Assembly (NCBI RefSeq): GCF_020554865.1
Contig: NZ_JAJCIC010000003.1
Span: 190,284 to 254,283, forward strand
Direction: 5' to 3'
Length of the DNA stretch: 64,000 nt
DNA from: Lacrimispora sp. 210928-DFI.3.58
GTDB lineage: Bacteria; Bacillota; Clostridia; Lachnospirales; Lachnospiraceae
Shown in pieces: positions 7,815-15,446 of this stretch. The first letter of the stretch is position 1; every line of letters begins with the position of its first letter. The notes beneath the pieces were generated by a model. It saw only the letters and a program-made list of their open reading frames with translations. It was not told the origin of the DNA and did not search any database. The position numbers and the translations under genes were made by a program.

Positions 7815-8612
7815 ATGAGAAAAAAGCATATGTTCATTCCTGCTTTGGCAGGAGCAATTTCTTTGGCAGCTACGATGTCTGCCTTTGCGGGAGAATGGAA
7901 GCATGACGGCAGCGGCTGGTGGTATCAGCAAGAGAACGGGTCATATTTGTCTTCGGGATGGAGCCAGATTGACGGAACCTGGTATTATTTTGATACAAAT
8001 GGATACATGTTGGCAGATACCATCACACCAGATGGATATTATGTGGATGCAAATGGCGCGTGGATTGAAAATGGCATTATTCAGACAAAAACAACAACAC
8101 AAACAGCAAAAGAAAAGTTTACATCGAATGAAAGAAAACTATGGGAACAAATTTTTACTGCAGAATATTATGCAGATAGTTCTAGCGGCGCTGAGTATGA
8201 TATTGGAGTTTTCATTAAAGTTCTGTTGTCAGAGAGTTCCCTTGGTACACCGTACACAACAGATGGAGACAATTACCAAATTCCAAAGGGAAGCCTTCAA
8301 AATATATTAAAAAATCTAGTAGGTGAATCGGCATATACTTCTGATGAATATTCATGGGAACGATGGGAGATGGAAGACCAAGGGGATGGTAGCATCCGTT
8401 TTCAGAGGGGCGATTTTGGAGCATCGTATCCCTATGCCCAAATTCTTACGATAGATGAAATTGATGCAAAACGATTAAGAATTACAGGAAAAGTGGGCGA
8501 ACGAGAAACAGGAACCAATCAGGTGATATCTTCAAAGCCATTTACAGCCCAGTTGGAGTATGTGCCGGGCGGAGCATATTCAGCATTTGTTGAAAGAACA
8601 TTCAGCTATTGA
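7815..8612 (+). CDS. Secreted protein: wall-binding module plus unknown ~165-residue domain
   Basis: This 265-residue protein starts after AGGAGGGACGAGAA. A signal peptide ends near SAFAGE (residue ~25). The wall-binding module follows (GSGWWYQQENGSYLSSGW, QIDGTWYYFDTNGYM, TITPDGYYVDANGAW). The C-terminal ~165 residues, from ERKLWEQIFTAEYYADS to the end, have no family I recognise. They contain charged and aromatic stretches (YSWERWEMEDQGDGSIRF, AQLEYVPGGAYSAFVERTF) suggestive of a mainly beta domain. The DNA is notably AT-rich: 8101-8160 has 17 G/C in 60. It is likely co-transcribed with the next two genes. Confidence 0.65.
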   Translation: MRKKHMFIPALAGAISLAATMSAFAGEWKHDGSGWWYQQENGSYLSSGWSQIDGTWYYFDTNGYMLADTITPDGYYVDANGAWIENGIIQTKTTTQTAKEKFTSNERKLWEQIFTAEYYADSSSGAEYDIGVFIKVLLSESSLGTPYTTDGDNYQIPKGSLQNILKNLVGESAYTSDEYSWERWEMEDQGDGSIRFQRGDFGASYPYAQILTIDEIDAKRLRITGKVGERETGTNQVISSKPFTAQLEYVPGGAYSAFVERTFSY

Positions 8613-8647
8613 CAGGATAAAAATGCAATGAGACAGGAGAAAAAAGC

Positions 8648-9223
8648 ATGAGAAAGAGTATGAAAATTTTAACAATGGCGGGGATAATGTCAGTTATGAT
8701 GGGGGCTACAGTCTATGCAGGCAGTTGGCAGAGAGATGATGTCGGCTGGTGGTATCAAAATGACAATGGCTCTTATCCGGCAAATGCCTGGATGTGGATT
8801 GATGGCAATGGAGACGGCGTGTCAGAGTGCTATTATTTTAATAGCAATGGATATTGTCTGATAAACAATATCACACCAGATGGCTATGTGGTGAATAGTG
8901 ATGGCGCCTGGATTGTAAACGGGCAGGTACAGACGCAGGGATCCGCGCAGACGCAGAAAAAATCTTTCTATACAGAGGAAGAGGCTGAGAATCTGGTGAT
9001 TGAATACTACTACAATCAATATCCTGGAACAAAGGATAGATATGTGATTTTTTCTAATGAAACTACGAAAAAAGGTGACAATTACTACTTTATCGTAAGA
9101 TGGCAGATGTCTGAGGAAGAGGTTCAAAGACGAATGAGAGAAGGGGGAGATATTTCCGCTAATAAATACGCCGGAACGGCAATATTTAACAGGAGAACAG
9201 GAGAAATAGAGTGGAAGTGGTAG
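8648..9223 (+). CDS. Small secreted protein: wall-binding module plus unknown C-terminal domain
   Basis: The 191-residue protein starts 35 bases after the previous stop, behind GACAGGAGA. It has a signal peptide (MRKSMKILTMAGIMSVMMGATVYAG), then the shared module (VGWWYQNDNGSYP, WMWIDGNGDGVSECYYFN, NITPDGYVVNSDGAW), closest by eye to the 7104 protein. The last ~85 residues (EEAENLVIEYYYNQYPG, DNYYFIVRWQMSEEE, IFNRRTGEIEWKW) form a compact domain resembling small secreted beta-sheet domains, unnamed. No catalytic residues are evident. Island membership suggests a cell-surface role. Confidence 0.65.
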   Translation: MRKSMKILTMAGIMSVMMGATVYAGSWQRDDVGWWYQNDNGSYPANAWMWIDGNGDGVSECYYFNSNGYCLINNITPDGYVVNSDGAWIVNGQVQTQGSAQTQKKSFYTEEEAENLVIEYYYNQYPGTKDRYVIFSNETTKKGDNYYFIVRWQMSEEEVQRRMREGGDISANKYAGTAIFNRRTGEIEWKW

Positions 9224-9271
9224 TGCTCTGTATGCAAGTAGTATTCAATAAAAGGACTGGAGAGATGAGAA

Positions 9272-10141
9272 TTGAGTGGTAAGAAAATATTCATTGCGAT
9301 TATTGGGCTGGTGATGTGTCTTGTGTTCCCATTCCCATCCATGGCAGGGGAACATTTGGTTGACCAGGCGCAATGCCGGAATGTGGAGGAGCTCATTACA
9401 GTGATTCGGGGAATGTATAACCAGACGAATCGCGGGCCGTATGTGACAGAGGGAAATCAGGTGCTCCGAACACGTGATGACGGATCCGCTGTGCTCCGCT
9501 CTGCGGTTGTTACAGGCGATCCGCTGGTGGATCCGGTCATGAAGACATATGGTTATCAAACCTACTCGCTGGAATTTTATTATGACAATCCGGACTATGA
9601 TAAATCGTATGTTTCAGGAACAAATGGGCCTAATTTTATCTATGCGGTGATAGACAACAGGGAATATCGGTATTATTTTCAGGGGAATTCCATGATTCGC
9701 CGTATTGGGCCAGAAGGAACAGTGTCGGATAATCCTAAGACAAACGAATTTCTGAATCTGCTTTATCAGGCAGGCTGTTATTACCAGAAAAATCCTGCCT
9801 CCTATTCTTCTGTTCGCAGCCTGCAGCAGGAAAGCATTGTATTTGGCCCGAATTACTATGTGATGCAGAAGGATATCGTTGTCCAGGCCGGGATTCTGGA
9901 AAGCTTTGAAGAAGGAAATGGGGAGTATGGGATCTTTACGATAGATAAAAATACGCAGATATCGAACCGCATACAGGAAGAAGTAACCTGGCGGGAGGGC
10001 GACAATGGCTATAGCTGGCTGAAAAGATATCTTGAAACAGAACCGGCAGATGGCGGATATGTGGTTAGTCTTGATTGCCTTCGTGTTAATACAACTGGTA
10101 ATCATGTGGATGTTATTGAGGGGATTTTTGCGAGCCATTAA
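9272..10141 (+). CDS. Secreted protein of unknown function
   Basis: A TTG start at 9272 is set by GGAGAG eight bases upstream; the nearby ATG at 9265 is in a frame that stops at once. The protein has 289 residues and a signal peptide (MSGKKIFIAIIGLVMC to SMAGE). The mature part has many Tyr, Asn and Asp residues (YSLEFYYDNPDYDKSY, FIYAVIDNREYRYYFQGN), a likely beta-rich extracellular fold. It lacks the wall-binding repeats of its neighbours, so it may be released. It closes the island operon; a terminator follows at 10184. I do not recognise the family. Confidence 0.6.
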   Translation: MSGKKIFIAIIGLVMCLVFPFPSMAGEHLVDQAQCRNVEELITVIRGMYNQTNRGPYVTEGNQVLRTRDDGSAVLRSAVVTGDPLVDPVMKTYGYQTYSLEFYYDNPDYDKSYVSGTNGPNFIYAVIDNREYRYYFQGNSMIRRIGPEGTVSDNPKTNEFLNLLYQAGCYYQKNPASYSSVRSLQQESIVFGPNYYVMQKDIVVQAGILESFEEGNGEYGIFTIDKNTQISNRIQEEVTWREGDNGYSWLKRYLETEPADGGYVVSLDCLRVNTTGNHVDVIEGIFASH

Positions 10142-10183
10142 TGATAATGCAATTTCTATAGCGGTAGAAGAAACACAGAGCAA

Positions 10184-10216
10184 AGGGCGCCCATTGACCG
10201 GGCGCCCTGTTTGTGT
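10184..10216 (+). terminator. Rho-independent terminator ending the secreted-protein island
   Basis: AGGGCGCC (10184-10191) pairs with GGCGCCCT (10201-10208) over a short loop, followed by GTTTGTGTT. It marks the right edge of the island before the LysR gene. Confidence 0.75.
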
Positions 10217-10274
10217 TATAGTCTCATAAGGAAGAGTTTGGAAATGGTGGTATCTCAATAAGAGGAGATTATAG

Positions 10275-11192
10275 ATGAATGTCAATCTGGAATATTACCG
10301 GGTGTTTTATCATGTGTGTGAGGGCGGAAGCCTGACGGCGGCGGCCCAGGAGCTGTGCATCACCCAGCCGGCGGTTAGCCAGGCCGTAAGAATGCTGGAG
10401 AAGGAGGCGGGGGCAAAGCTTTTTCTGCGCACCTCGAAAGGAGTGCAGCTTACCAGGGAAGGGGAGCTTTTGTACCGGTATGTGAAGCCTGGGGTGGAGC
10501 AGCTTTTAGAGGGAGCAAGAAGGCTTGAGAGGATGCTGGATATGGATATGGGGGAGGTGCGGATAGGGGCAAGCGATATGACGCTGCAATTCTTCCTGCT
10601 GCCATTTCTGGAGGAGTTTCACCGCAGGTATCCGAACATCAAGGTCAATGTGTCCAATGCGCCTACGCCGGAGACAGTGAGAAGCTTAGAGGAGGGAAAG
10701 ATCGACTTTGGGGTGGTGACCACCCCGGTGGCCTGCAAAGACGGCATGAATCAGATCCCGGTGAAGCCCATACGGAATATCTTTATTGCAGGAAACAGCT
10801 TCGCCCATTTAAAGGGGCAGGTTCTGGCCTATGACGCCCTCTGCGGGCTGCCCTGTATCTTTTTGGAGAGAAATACCAGCACCAGAAGCTTTATGGATGA
10901 ATTTCTGGCGTCTAAGGGGATTGAGGTGAAGCCGGAGTTTGAGCTGGCCATCAGCGATATGATCGTGCAGTTTGCTAGACGGAATATGGGGATCGGCTGC
11001 GTGATGGAGGGCTTTGCAGAGGAGGCCATTGAGCGGGGAGAGGTGTTTGAGCTGACCTTTCAGGAGGAAATGCCTCTGCGCCATATCTGTATTGTTACAG
11101 GGGACTCCAACCTGATCTCCATGGCAGGCAGGAGTCTGCTGGATATGATTACAGGGACGGGAGAACATGACGGCAGGATAACAGGATATTAA
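10275..11192 (+). CDS. LysR family transcriptional regulator
   Basis: This 305-residue protein has the typical LysR length. The N-terminal winged helix-turn-helix reads NLEYYRVFYHVCEGGSLTAAAQELCITQPAVSQAVRMLE. The C-terminal effector-binding domain starts near residue 90 (MGEVRIGASDMTLQFFLLPFL). AGAGGAG precedes the ATG. It lies 23 bases upstream of a MATE exporter in the same direction, so the two probably form one unit, with the regulator controlling export of its inducer. The inducer cannot be told from sequence. Base composition returns here to the GC-richer level of the surrounding chromosome. Confidence 0.9.
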   Translation: MNVNLEYYRVFYHVCEGGSLTAAAQELCITQPAVSQAVRMLEKEAGAKLFLRTSKGVQLTREGELLYRYVKPGVEQLLEGARRLERMLDMDMGEVRIGASDMTLQFFLLPFLEEFHRRYPNIKVNVSNAPTPETVRSLEEGKIDFGVVTTPVACKDGMNQIPVKPIRNIFIAGNSFAHLKGQVLAYDALCGLPCIFLERNTSTRSFMDEFLASKGIEVKPEFELAISDMIVQFARRNMGIGCVMEGFAEEAIERGEVFELTFQEEMPLRHICIVTGDSNLISMAGRSLLDMITGTGEHDGRITGY

Positions 11193-11215
11193 GCAGACAG
11201 GAGTATATACAAGAG

Positions 11216-12592
11216 ATGAAGCATATAACAGAATGCATCAGGAACTATGTGGATGGAAACAGGGGAAGGATAAAGACGGCTTTGCAGATGGCCTGGCCGT
11301 CTGTGCTGGAATCCTTTTTTGTGGCCCTGGCAGGTATGATCGATTCTATGATGGTGAGCAGTATCGGTGCCTATGCGGTGGCTGCGGTGGGCCTTACGAC
11401 CCAGCCGAAGTTTATCGGCCTGGCGCTTTTTATTGCCACCAATGTGTCTGTTTCAGCCATCGTGGCCAGGAGAAAAGGAGAGGAGGACAGGAAAGGAGCA
11501 AACCAGACTCTGATGCTGGCCTTCCTGTTCACTGCCCTGGCAGGTGTGGCGGTTAGCATTGCCTGCGTGGCTCTGGCAGATCCGATCATAGACCTGTGCG
11601 GGTCCGGGCCTGATACCCACGACAGCGCAGTCCTCTATTTCCGCATTATCATGGGCGGGATGATCTTTAATATTCTTTCTCTGGTGATCAACGCAGCCCA
11701 GAGGGGAGCGGGAAAGACCAGGATCGCCATGGTGACGAACGTGACTTCCAATGTGACAAATATTATCGGAAATTATCTGCTGATCGGCGGTCATTTCGGA
11801 TTCCCGGCTATGGGGATCAAGGGGGCGGCCATTGCTACGGTCTTCGGTACGGTAGTGGCCTGTGCCTTGAGCATCGGCTCCTTGTTCCGCAGGGACAGCT
11901 ATGTGAATATCCCGTTTGTTATCAGGGAGAAGGTACAGCTGACCCTGGAGCCGGTGGGCAGCATTGTGAAGGTCAGCTCCGGCGTGTTTCTGGAGCAGAT
12001 CCTGATGCGTGCCGGGTTCATGTCCACGGCTGTGATGGCGGCAAAGCTGGGCACGGATGCATTTGCGGCGCACCAGGTAGGAATGAATGTGATGAGCCTG
12101 ACCTTTTCCTTTGGAGACGGAATGCAGGTGGCTGCGGTGGCCTTGATCGGCCAGAGCCTGGGAGCGGGAAAGCCGGAGCTGGCAAAGCTTTATGGAAGCA
12201 TTTGCCAGCGCATTGGCAATGTGATCTCCATTGTGCTGTCCGTGACCTATCTTCTGGGTGGGCGGGCCTTGTACTGCTTGTACTTTAAGGAGCCCCACAT
12301 CGTGGATATGGGAGTGATGATCATGCGTCTGATCATTGTCATTGCTATTTTCCAGCTGGCTCAGGTCATCTATATGGGCTGCCTGCGGGGAGCCGGCGAT
12401 GTGCTGTTTACTATGACGGCCTCCACCATTTCCGTGACGATCATAAGAACGGCGGTGAGCTATATTGCCTGCTTTGTGATGGGATTGGGGCTTATGGGAA
12501 TCTGGCTGGGAGTGCTGGCAGATCAGATGAGCCGTTTCTTATTCACTACCTGGCGGTTTAAATCCGGGGTATGGACAAAGATAAAACTGTAA
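11216..12592 (+). CDS. MATE family multidrug/Na+ antiporter
   Basis: The protein has 458 residues and about 12 hydrophobic segments, as in NorM/DinF-type exporters. It starts with an amphipathic stretch and the MATE pattern MAWPSVLESFFVALAGMIDSMMVSSIGAYAVAAVGL. The second half repeats the fold, from VSSGVFLEQILMRAGFMSTAVMA. MATE proteins export cationic drugs or metabolites in exchange for Na+ or H+. The substrate is unknown. The LysR gene just upstream is its probable regulator. Confidence 0.9.
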   Translation: MKHITECIRNYVDGNRGRIKTALQMAWPSVLESFFVALAGMIDSMMVSSIGAYAVAAVGLTTQPKFIGLALFIATNVSVSAIVARRKGEEDRKGANQTLMLAFLFTALAGVAVSIACVALADPIIDLCGSGPDTHDSAVLYFRIIMGGMIFNILSLVINAAQRGAGKTRIAMVTNVTSNVTNIIGNYLLIGGHFGFPAMGIKGAAIATVFGTVVACALSIGSLFRRDSYVNIPFVIREKVQLTLEPVGSIVKVSSGVFLEQILMRAGFMSTAVMAAKLGTDAFAAHQVGMNVMSLTFSFGDGMQVAAVALIGQSLGAGKPELAKLYGSICQRIGNVISIVLSVTYLLGGRALYCLYFKEPHIVDMGVMIMRLIIVIAIFQLAQVIYMGCLRGAGDVLFTMTASTISVTIIRTAVSYIACFVMGLGLMGIWLGVLADQMSRFLFTTWRFKSGVWTKIKL

Positions 12593-12601
12593 ACAGCATG
12601 C

Positions 12602-12655
12602 CAGAACAGCATCAAAGCAACTCGCTGCGCTCAAACAATCATTGATGCTGCTCTG
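12602..12655. other. Long hairpin downstream of the MATE gene
   Basis: CAGAACAGCATCAA (12602-12615) pairs with TTGATGCTGCTCTG (12642-12655) with one non-Watson-Crick position. The 26-nt loop contains ACTCGCTGCGCTC. There is no T-run. It could be a terminator helper or a dispersed intergenic hairpin. Confidence 0.5.
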
Positions 12656-12732
12656 AACGGAAAAACCAGCTGACTAAGTGCTTCTAATGTCCTGCAAAGT
12701 CGCTCCAGCCGCCCTCCCGGCAGCCGTCCAAA

Positions 12733-12850
12733 GGGTTACACCATAAGCACAGATTATGGAGAACATAACAAATAATCTCTTTACTTATGGCAGGTGTTGT
12801 AGTAAAGTTAAGATGTTAAGGTTTGCAAATGAACATAACAGGGTTATACC
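12733..12850 (+). promoter_or_regulatory. purA promoter region with duplicated 10-mers
   Basis: GAACATAACA occurs at 12761-12770 and again at 12831-12840. GGGTTACACC (12733-12742) is matched by GGGTTATACC (12841-12850). Between them lies a plausible promoter, TTTACT (12780-12785), 17 bases, TAAAGT (12803-12808), and an AGATTAT/ATAATCT hairpin (12751-12778). The duplicated boxes would flank the promoter. GAACAT resembles the core of the Bacillus PurBox, so a purine repressor is possible but unproven. Confidence 0.45.
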
Positions 12851-12868
12851 CGAAGGAGGATTTAACGT

Positions 12869-14146
12869 ATGGTTAGAGCAATTGTAGGTGCTAACTGGGG
12901 AGATGAAGGAAAGGGCAAGATCACGGATATGCTTGCAAAGGAATCGGACATTATCATCCGTTTCCAGGGCGGAAGCAATGCGGGCCACACCATTATCAAT
13001 GATTATGGCAAGTTTGCCCTTCATCTTCTGCCGTCAGGTGTATTTTATCAGCACACCACCAGCATTATCGGCAACGGTGTGGCACTGAACATTCCGTATC
13101 TGATAAAAGAGATACAGTCCCTGGTGGACAGAGGCGTTCCAAAGCCCCACATCCTTGTTTCCGACAGGGCTCAGATCCTGATGCCTTATCATGTACTGTT
13201 TGACACCTATGAGGAAGCGCGTCTGGCAGGCAAGGCCTTCGGCTCTACCAAATCGGGTATTGCGCCCTTCTATTCTGATAAATATGCAAAGATCGGCTTC
13301 CAGGTAAGCGAGCTCTTTGACGATGCGCTCATCAGGGAGAAGGCTTACACGGTATGCGAGAAGAAGAATGTGCTCCTTGAGCATCTGTACCACAAGCCTC
13401 TGTTAGATCCGGAGGAGCTGATCAAAGAGCTTCAGGAGTATCGTGATATGATCGCTCCTTATGTATGTGATACCTCCGCTTACCTCTATGACGCGATCAA
13501 GGCTGGCAAGAAGATCCTGCTGGAGGGACAGCTGGGCTCCTTAAAGGATCCGGATCACGGCATTTACCCAATGGTAACCTCTTCCTCCACCCTGGCTGCC
13601 TACGGCGCTATCGGTGCAGGCATCCCGCCGTATGAGATCAAAGATATCACCACCGTGGTAAAGGCATACTCCAGCGCAGTTGGCGCAGGCGCTTTTGTCA
13701 GCGAGATCTTTGGCGATGAAGCAGAGGAATTAAGACACCGCGGCGGAGACGGCGGCGAGTATGGCGCTACCACAGGCCGTCCGAGACGTGTGGGCTGGTT
13801 TGACGCAGTAGCTACCAGATACGGCTGCCGTATCCAGGGTACCACGGAGGTGGCATTTACCGTGTTGGATGTCCTGGGATATCTGGATGAGATCCCTGTA
13901 TGCGTGGGCTATGAGATCGATGGCGAAGTGACAAGGGATTTCCCGACTACCGCAAGACTGGAGAAGGCAAAGCCGGTACTTACAAAGCTGCCCGGCTGGA
14001 AGTGCAATATCAGGGGCATTAAGAAGTACGAGGATCTTCCTGAGAACTGCCGCAAGTACATTGAGTTCGTGGAGAAGGAGATCGAGGCTCCGATCGCTAT
14101 GGTTTCCAATGGACCTGGACGTGAAGATATCATTATGAGAAAGTAA
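12869..14146 (+). CDS. purA: Adenylosuccinate synthetase
   Basis: PurA converts IMP, aspartate and GTP to adenylosuccinate, the first step towards AMP; PurB (1909) completes it. The 425-residue length is normal. Motifs are intact: VGANWGDEGKGK (phosphate loop), QGGSNAGHT, and DPDHGIYPMVTSSST in the IMP-binding region. The C-terminal half carries GATTGRPRRVGWFD. AAGGAGG precedes the ATG. The gene is alone between an apparent own promoter and two terminators (14156 and 14200), unlike the purC-purF-purB run it is separated from by the island. Confidence 0.96.
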   Translation: MVRAIVGANWGDEGKGKITDMLAKESDIIIRFQGGSNAGHTIINDYGKFALHLLPSGVFYQHTTSIIGNGVALNIPYLIKEIQSLVDRGVPKPHILVSDRAQILMPYHVLFDTYEEARLAGKAFGSTKSGIAPFYSDKYAKIGFQVSELFDDALIREKAYTVCEKKNVLLEHLYHKPLLDPEELIKELQEYRDMIAPYVCDTSAYLYDAIKAGKKILLEGQLGSLKDPDHGIYPMVTSSSTLAAYGAIGAGIPPYEIKDITTVVKAYSSAVGAGAFVSEIFGDEAEELRHRGGDGGEYGATTGRPRRVGWFDAVATRYGCRIQGTTEVAFTVLDVLGYLDEIPVCVGYEIDGEVTRDFPTTARLEKAKPVLTKLPGWKCNIRGIKKYEDLPENCRKYIEFVEKEIEAPIAMVSNGPGREDIIMRK

Positions 14147-14155
14147 GCTTAACCA

Positions 14156-14180
14156 GAAAACGCGTCACTGGCGCGTTTTC
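14156..14180 (+). terminator. Hairpin terminator after purA
   Basis: GAAAACGCG (14156-14164) pairs with CGCGTTTTC (14172-14180) over a 7-nt loop, 9 bases after the purA stop. The T-run is within the stem, so it should act in both directions. Confidence 0.65.
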
Positions 14181-14199
14181 GGTATGCTTTGGCAAAAGG

Positions 14200-14235
14200 A
14201 AAGGGGCTGCTGGATGCGGCGCCCCTTTCTTTTTC
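14200..14235 (+). terminator. Second rho-independent terminator after purA
   Basis: AAAGGGGC (14200-14207) pairs with GCCCCTTT (14221-14228), followed by CTTTTTC. This stronger T-tract probably completes termination of purA. Confidence 0.75.
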
Positions 14236-14368
14236 TGCACATTCAAATGCCGTGCCAAAAAGCAAAGAAAGATTGCAGTTCGACACTGTGCAAAAATACT
14301 CAGATATATGGGAATACCGAAATGTGAAAATAAAAAAGGTGTTTTCAGGCACCGGGTAGGAGAAAAAC

Positions 14369-14968
14369 ATGAAGATTTTGATGATCAATGGATGTGTCCG
14401 GGGAGAGGAATCCAGGACATGGATGCTGGCCCAGGCTTTTCTGGAGGAGATGAAAAAGAATGCACCTGCGCCCTATGAATATACCCAGCTGGATCTGGCG
14501 GAAATGGATTTTCAGCCTTTAAGAGGCCGTTTCTTTGAAGAGCGGCAGAGGCTTTTGGAGGAAAACAACCGGCAGCATCCGCGCTTTGCCTATGCACACC
14601 AGTTTGCCCAGGCAGACCGTATCCTTGTGGCGGCGCCATTTTGGGATCTGAGTGTGCCCGCGATCGTGAAGCTCTATATTGAAAACATTTCCCTGGAGGG
14701 GATCACCTTTGGCTGTGATGAGAGGGGCATATATGGCATGTGTAAGGCAAAGGATATGCTGTTTTTCACCACCAGGGGAGATTTCTACGGGGACGGTCCC
14801 ATGGAACAGGGGGCAAGGTATCTGGAAGCACTGTGCAAAATGTTCGGAATTCCCACATTCCGCTGTATCTATGCGGAGGGAATGGACACGCGCCCGGATA
14901 AGGCGAAAGAGCTTATGGAGCAGGCGCTTTTCGAGGCCAGAGAGGCCGGACTTCGGTACTGGGGATGA
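14369..14968 (+). CDS. Flavodoxin-fold NAD(P)H reductase (azoreductase/AcpD-like)
   Basis: This 199-residue protein starts with MKILMINGCVRGEESRTWMLAQAFL, the phosphate-binding first loop of the Flavodoxin_2 family. Further matches are LDLAEMDFQPL, ILVAAPFWDLSVPAIVKLYIENI (the flavin-contacting region) and FFTTRGDFYGDGPMEQG. Such FMN enzymes reduce quinones or azo compounds with NAD(P)H. The start follows GTAGGAGAAAAAC. It stands alone between the purA terminators and convergent minus-strand genes. Confidence 0.85.
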   Translation: MKILMINGCVRGEESRTWMLAQAFLEEMKKNAPAPYEYTQLDLAEMDFQPLRGRFFEERQRLLEENNRQHPRFAYAHQFAQADRILVAAPFWDLSVPAIVKLYIENISLEGITFGCDERGIYGMCKAKDMLFFTTRGDFYGDGPMEQGARYLEALCKMFGIPTFRCIYAEGMDTRPDKAKELMEQALFEAREAGLRYWG

Positions 14969-15012
14969 TCCGGAAAGCTCCGCAAGGATGCACACGCCGC
15001 GTCAAGGAAAAT

Positions 15013-15034
15013 GTGCTCTAAAAAAACAGAGCAC
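15013..15034. terminator. Hairpin between convergent genes
   Basis: GTGCTCT pairs with AGAGCAC around an A-rich loop, extended outwards by CGCCGCG/CGCGGCG arms. It sits between the flavoprotein gene and the convergent minus-strand membrane protein, where a terminator is expected. Confidence 0.45.
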
Positions 15035-15064
15035 GCGCGGCGGCGCACAAAACGTGCAAGCCCC

Positions 15065-15325
15065 TCATGAGTGAGGAGGGCGGGGAGCTGAGGCGGGCTT
15101 GCCCGCTTTGTTCCCGCCGTTCTCGGAATCATCCTCCGAAGGCTTTTTCAGCGCCTTCATCATGAGCCCCATGGCATAGAGCACGGCAGTGATAAAGACA
15201 ATGGAGAAGAGCACAGCCATCAGATGATTGGCAGGTGCTCCCGTGACAGCAAGCACAATGGCAGTGATAAAAAGCCCTGCAAGGACCATGGCCCCTGCAA
15301 ACGCAAAAATACGGCGGAATTTCAT
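15065..15325 (-). CDS. Small membrane protein, two transmembrane segments
   Basis: The 86-residue protein has two hydrophobic stretches (about residues 6-28 and 33-55: FAFAGAMVLAGLFITAIVLAV and LMAVLFSIVFITAVLYAMGLM). A hydrophilic, Pro/Ser-rich tail of about 30 residues follows. AAGGAGACTGAT precedes its ATG on the minus strand. No family is recognised. It lies downstream of the ABC-F gene in the same direction but is separated by a 14-bp perfect hairpin, so it may be transcribed on its own. Confidence 0.55.
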   Translation of the reverse strand: MKFRRIFAFAGAMVLAGLFITAIVLAVTGAPANHLMAVLFSIVFITAVLYAMGLMMKALKKPSEDDSENGGNKAGKPASAPRPPHS

Positions 15326-15352
15326 ATCAGTCTCCTTTCATGAGTCAGGGAC

Positions 15353-15400
15353 GCTGCTGTCTGCTCCGTCATCCCTCCGGGTGTCCGAGCAGACAGCAGC
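15353..15400. other. 14-bp perfect hairpin between the ABC-F gene and the small membrane protein
   Basis: GCTGCTGTCTGCTC (15353-15366) pairs with GAGCAGACAGCAGC (15387-15400), with a 20-nt loop. It lies downstream of the ABC-F stop on the minus strand. No T-run follows in that direction, so factor-dependent termination or RNA processing is possible. Confidence 0.5.
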
Positions 15401-15446
15401 AGTCCGATGTATCTGAAGCAGCCGGCCTTATCTGGGCCGACTCCAT

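Noticed and set aside
3460..10141. Prophage or integrative element
   Set aside because: No integrase, transposase, phage structural gene, or flanking direct repeats are visible; only composition and content set the region apart.
11453..12298. Long minus-strand ORF opposite the MATE gene
   Set aside because: It is a shadow of a hydrophobic coding region on the plus strand, His/Gln-rich, with no start signal and no family resemblance.
12660..12868. Purine riboswitch upstream of purA
   Set aside because: The conserved purine-aptamer loop sequences are not present; the region has repeats and a hairpin instead.
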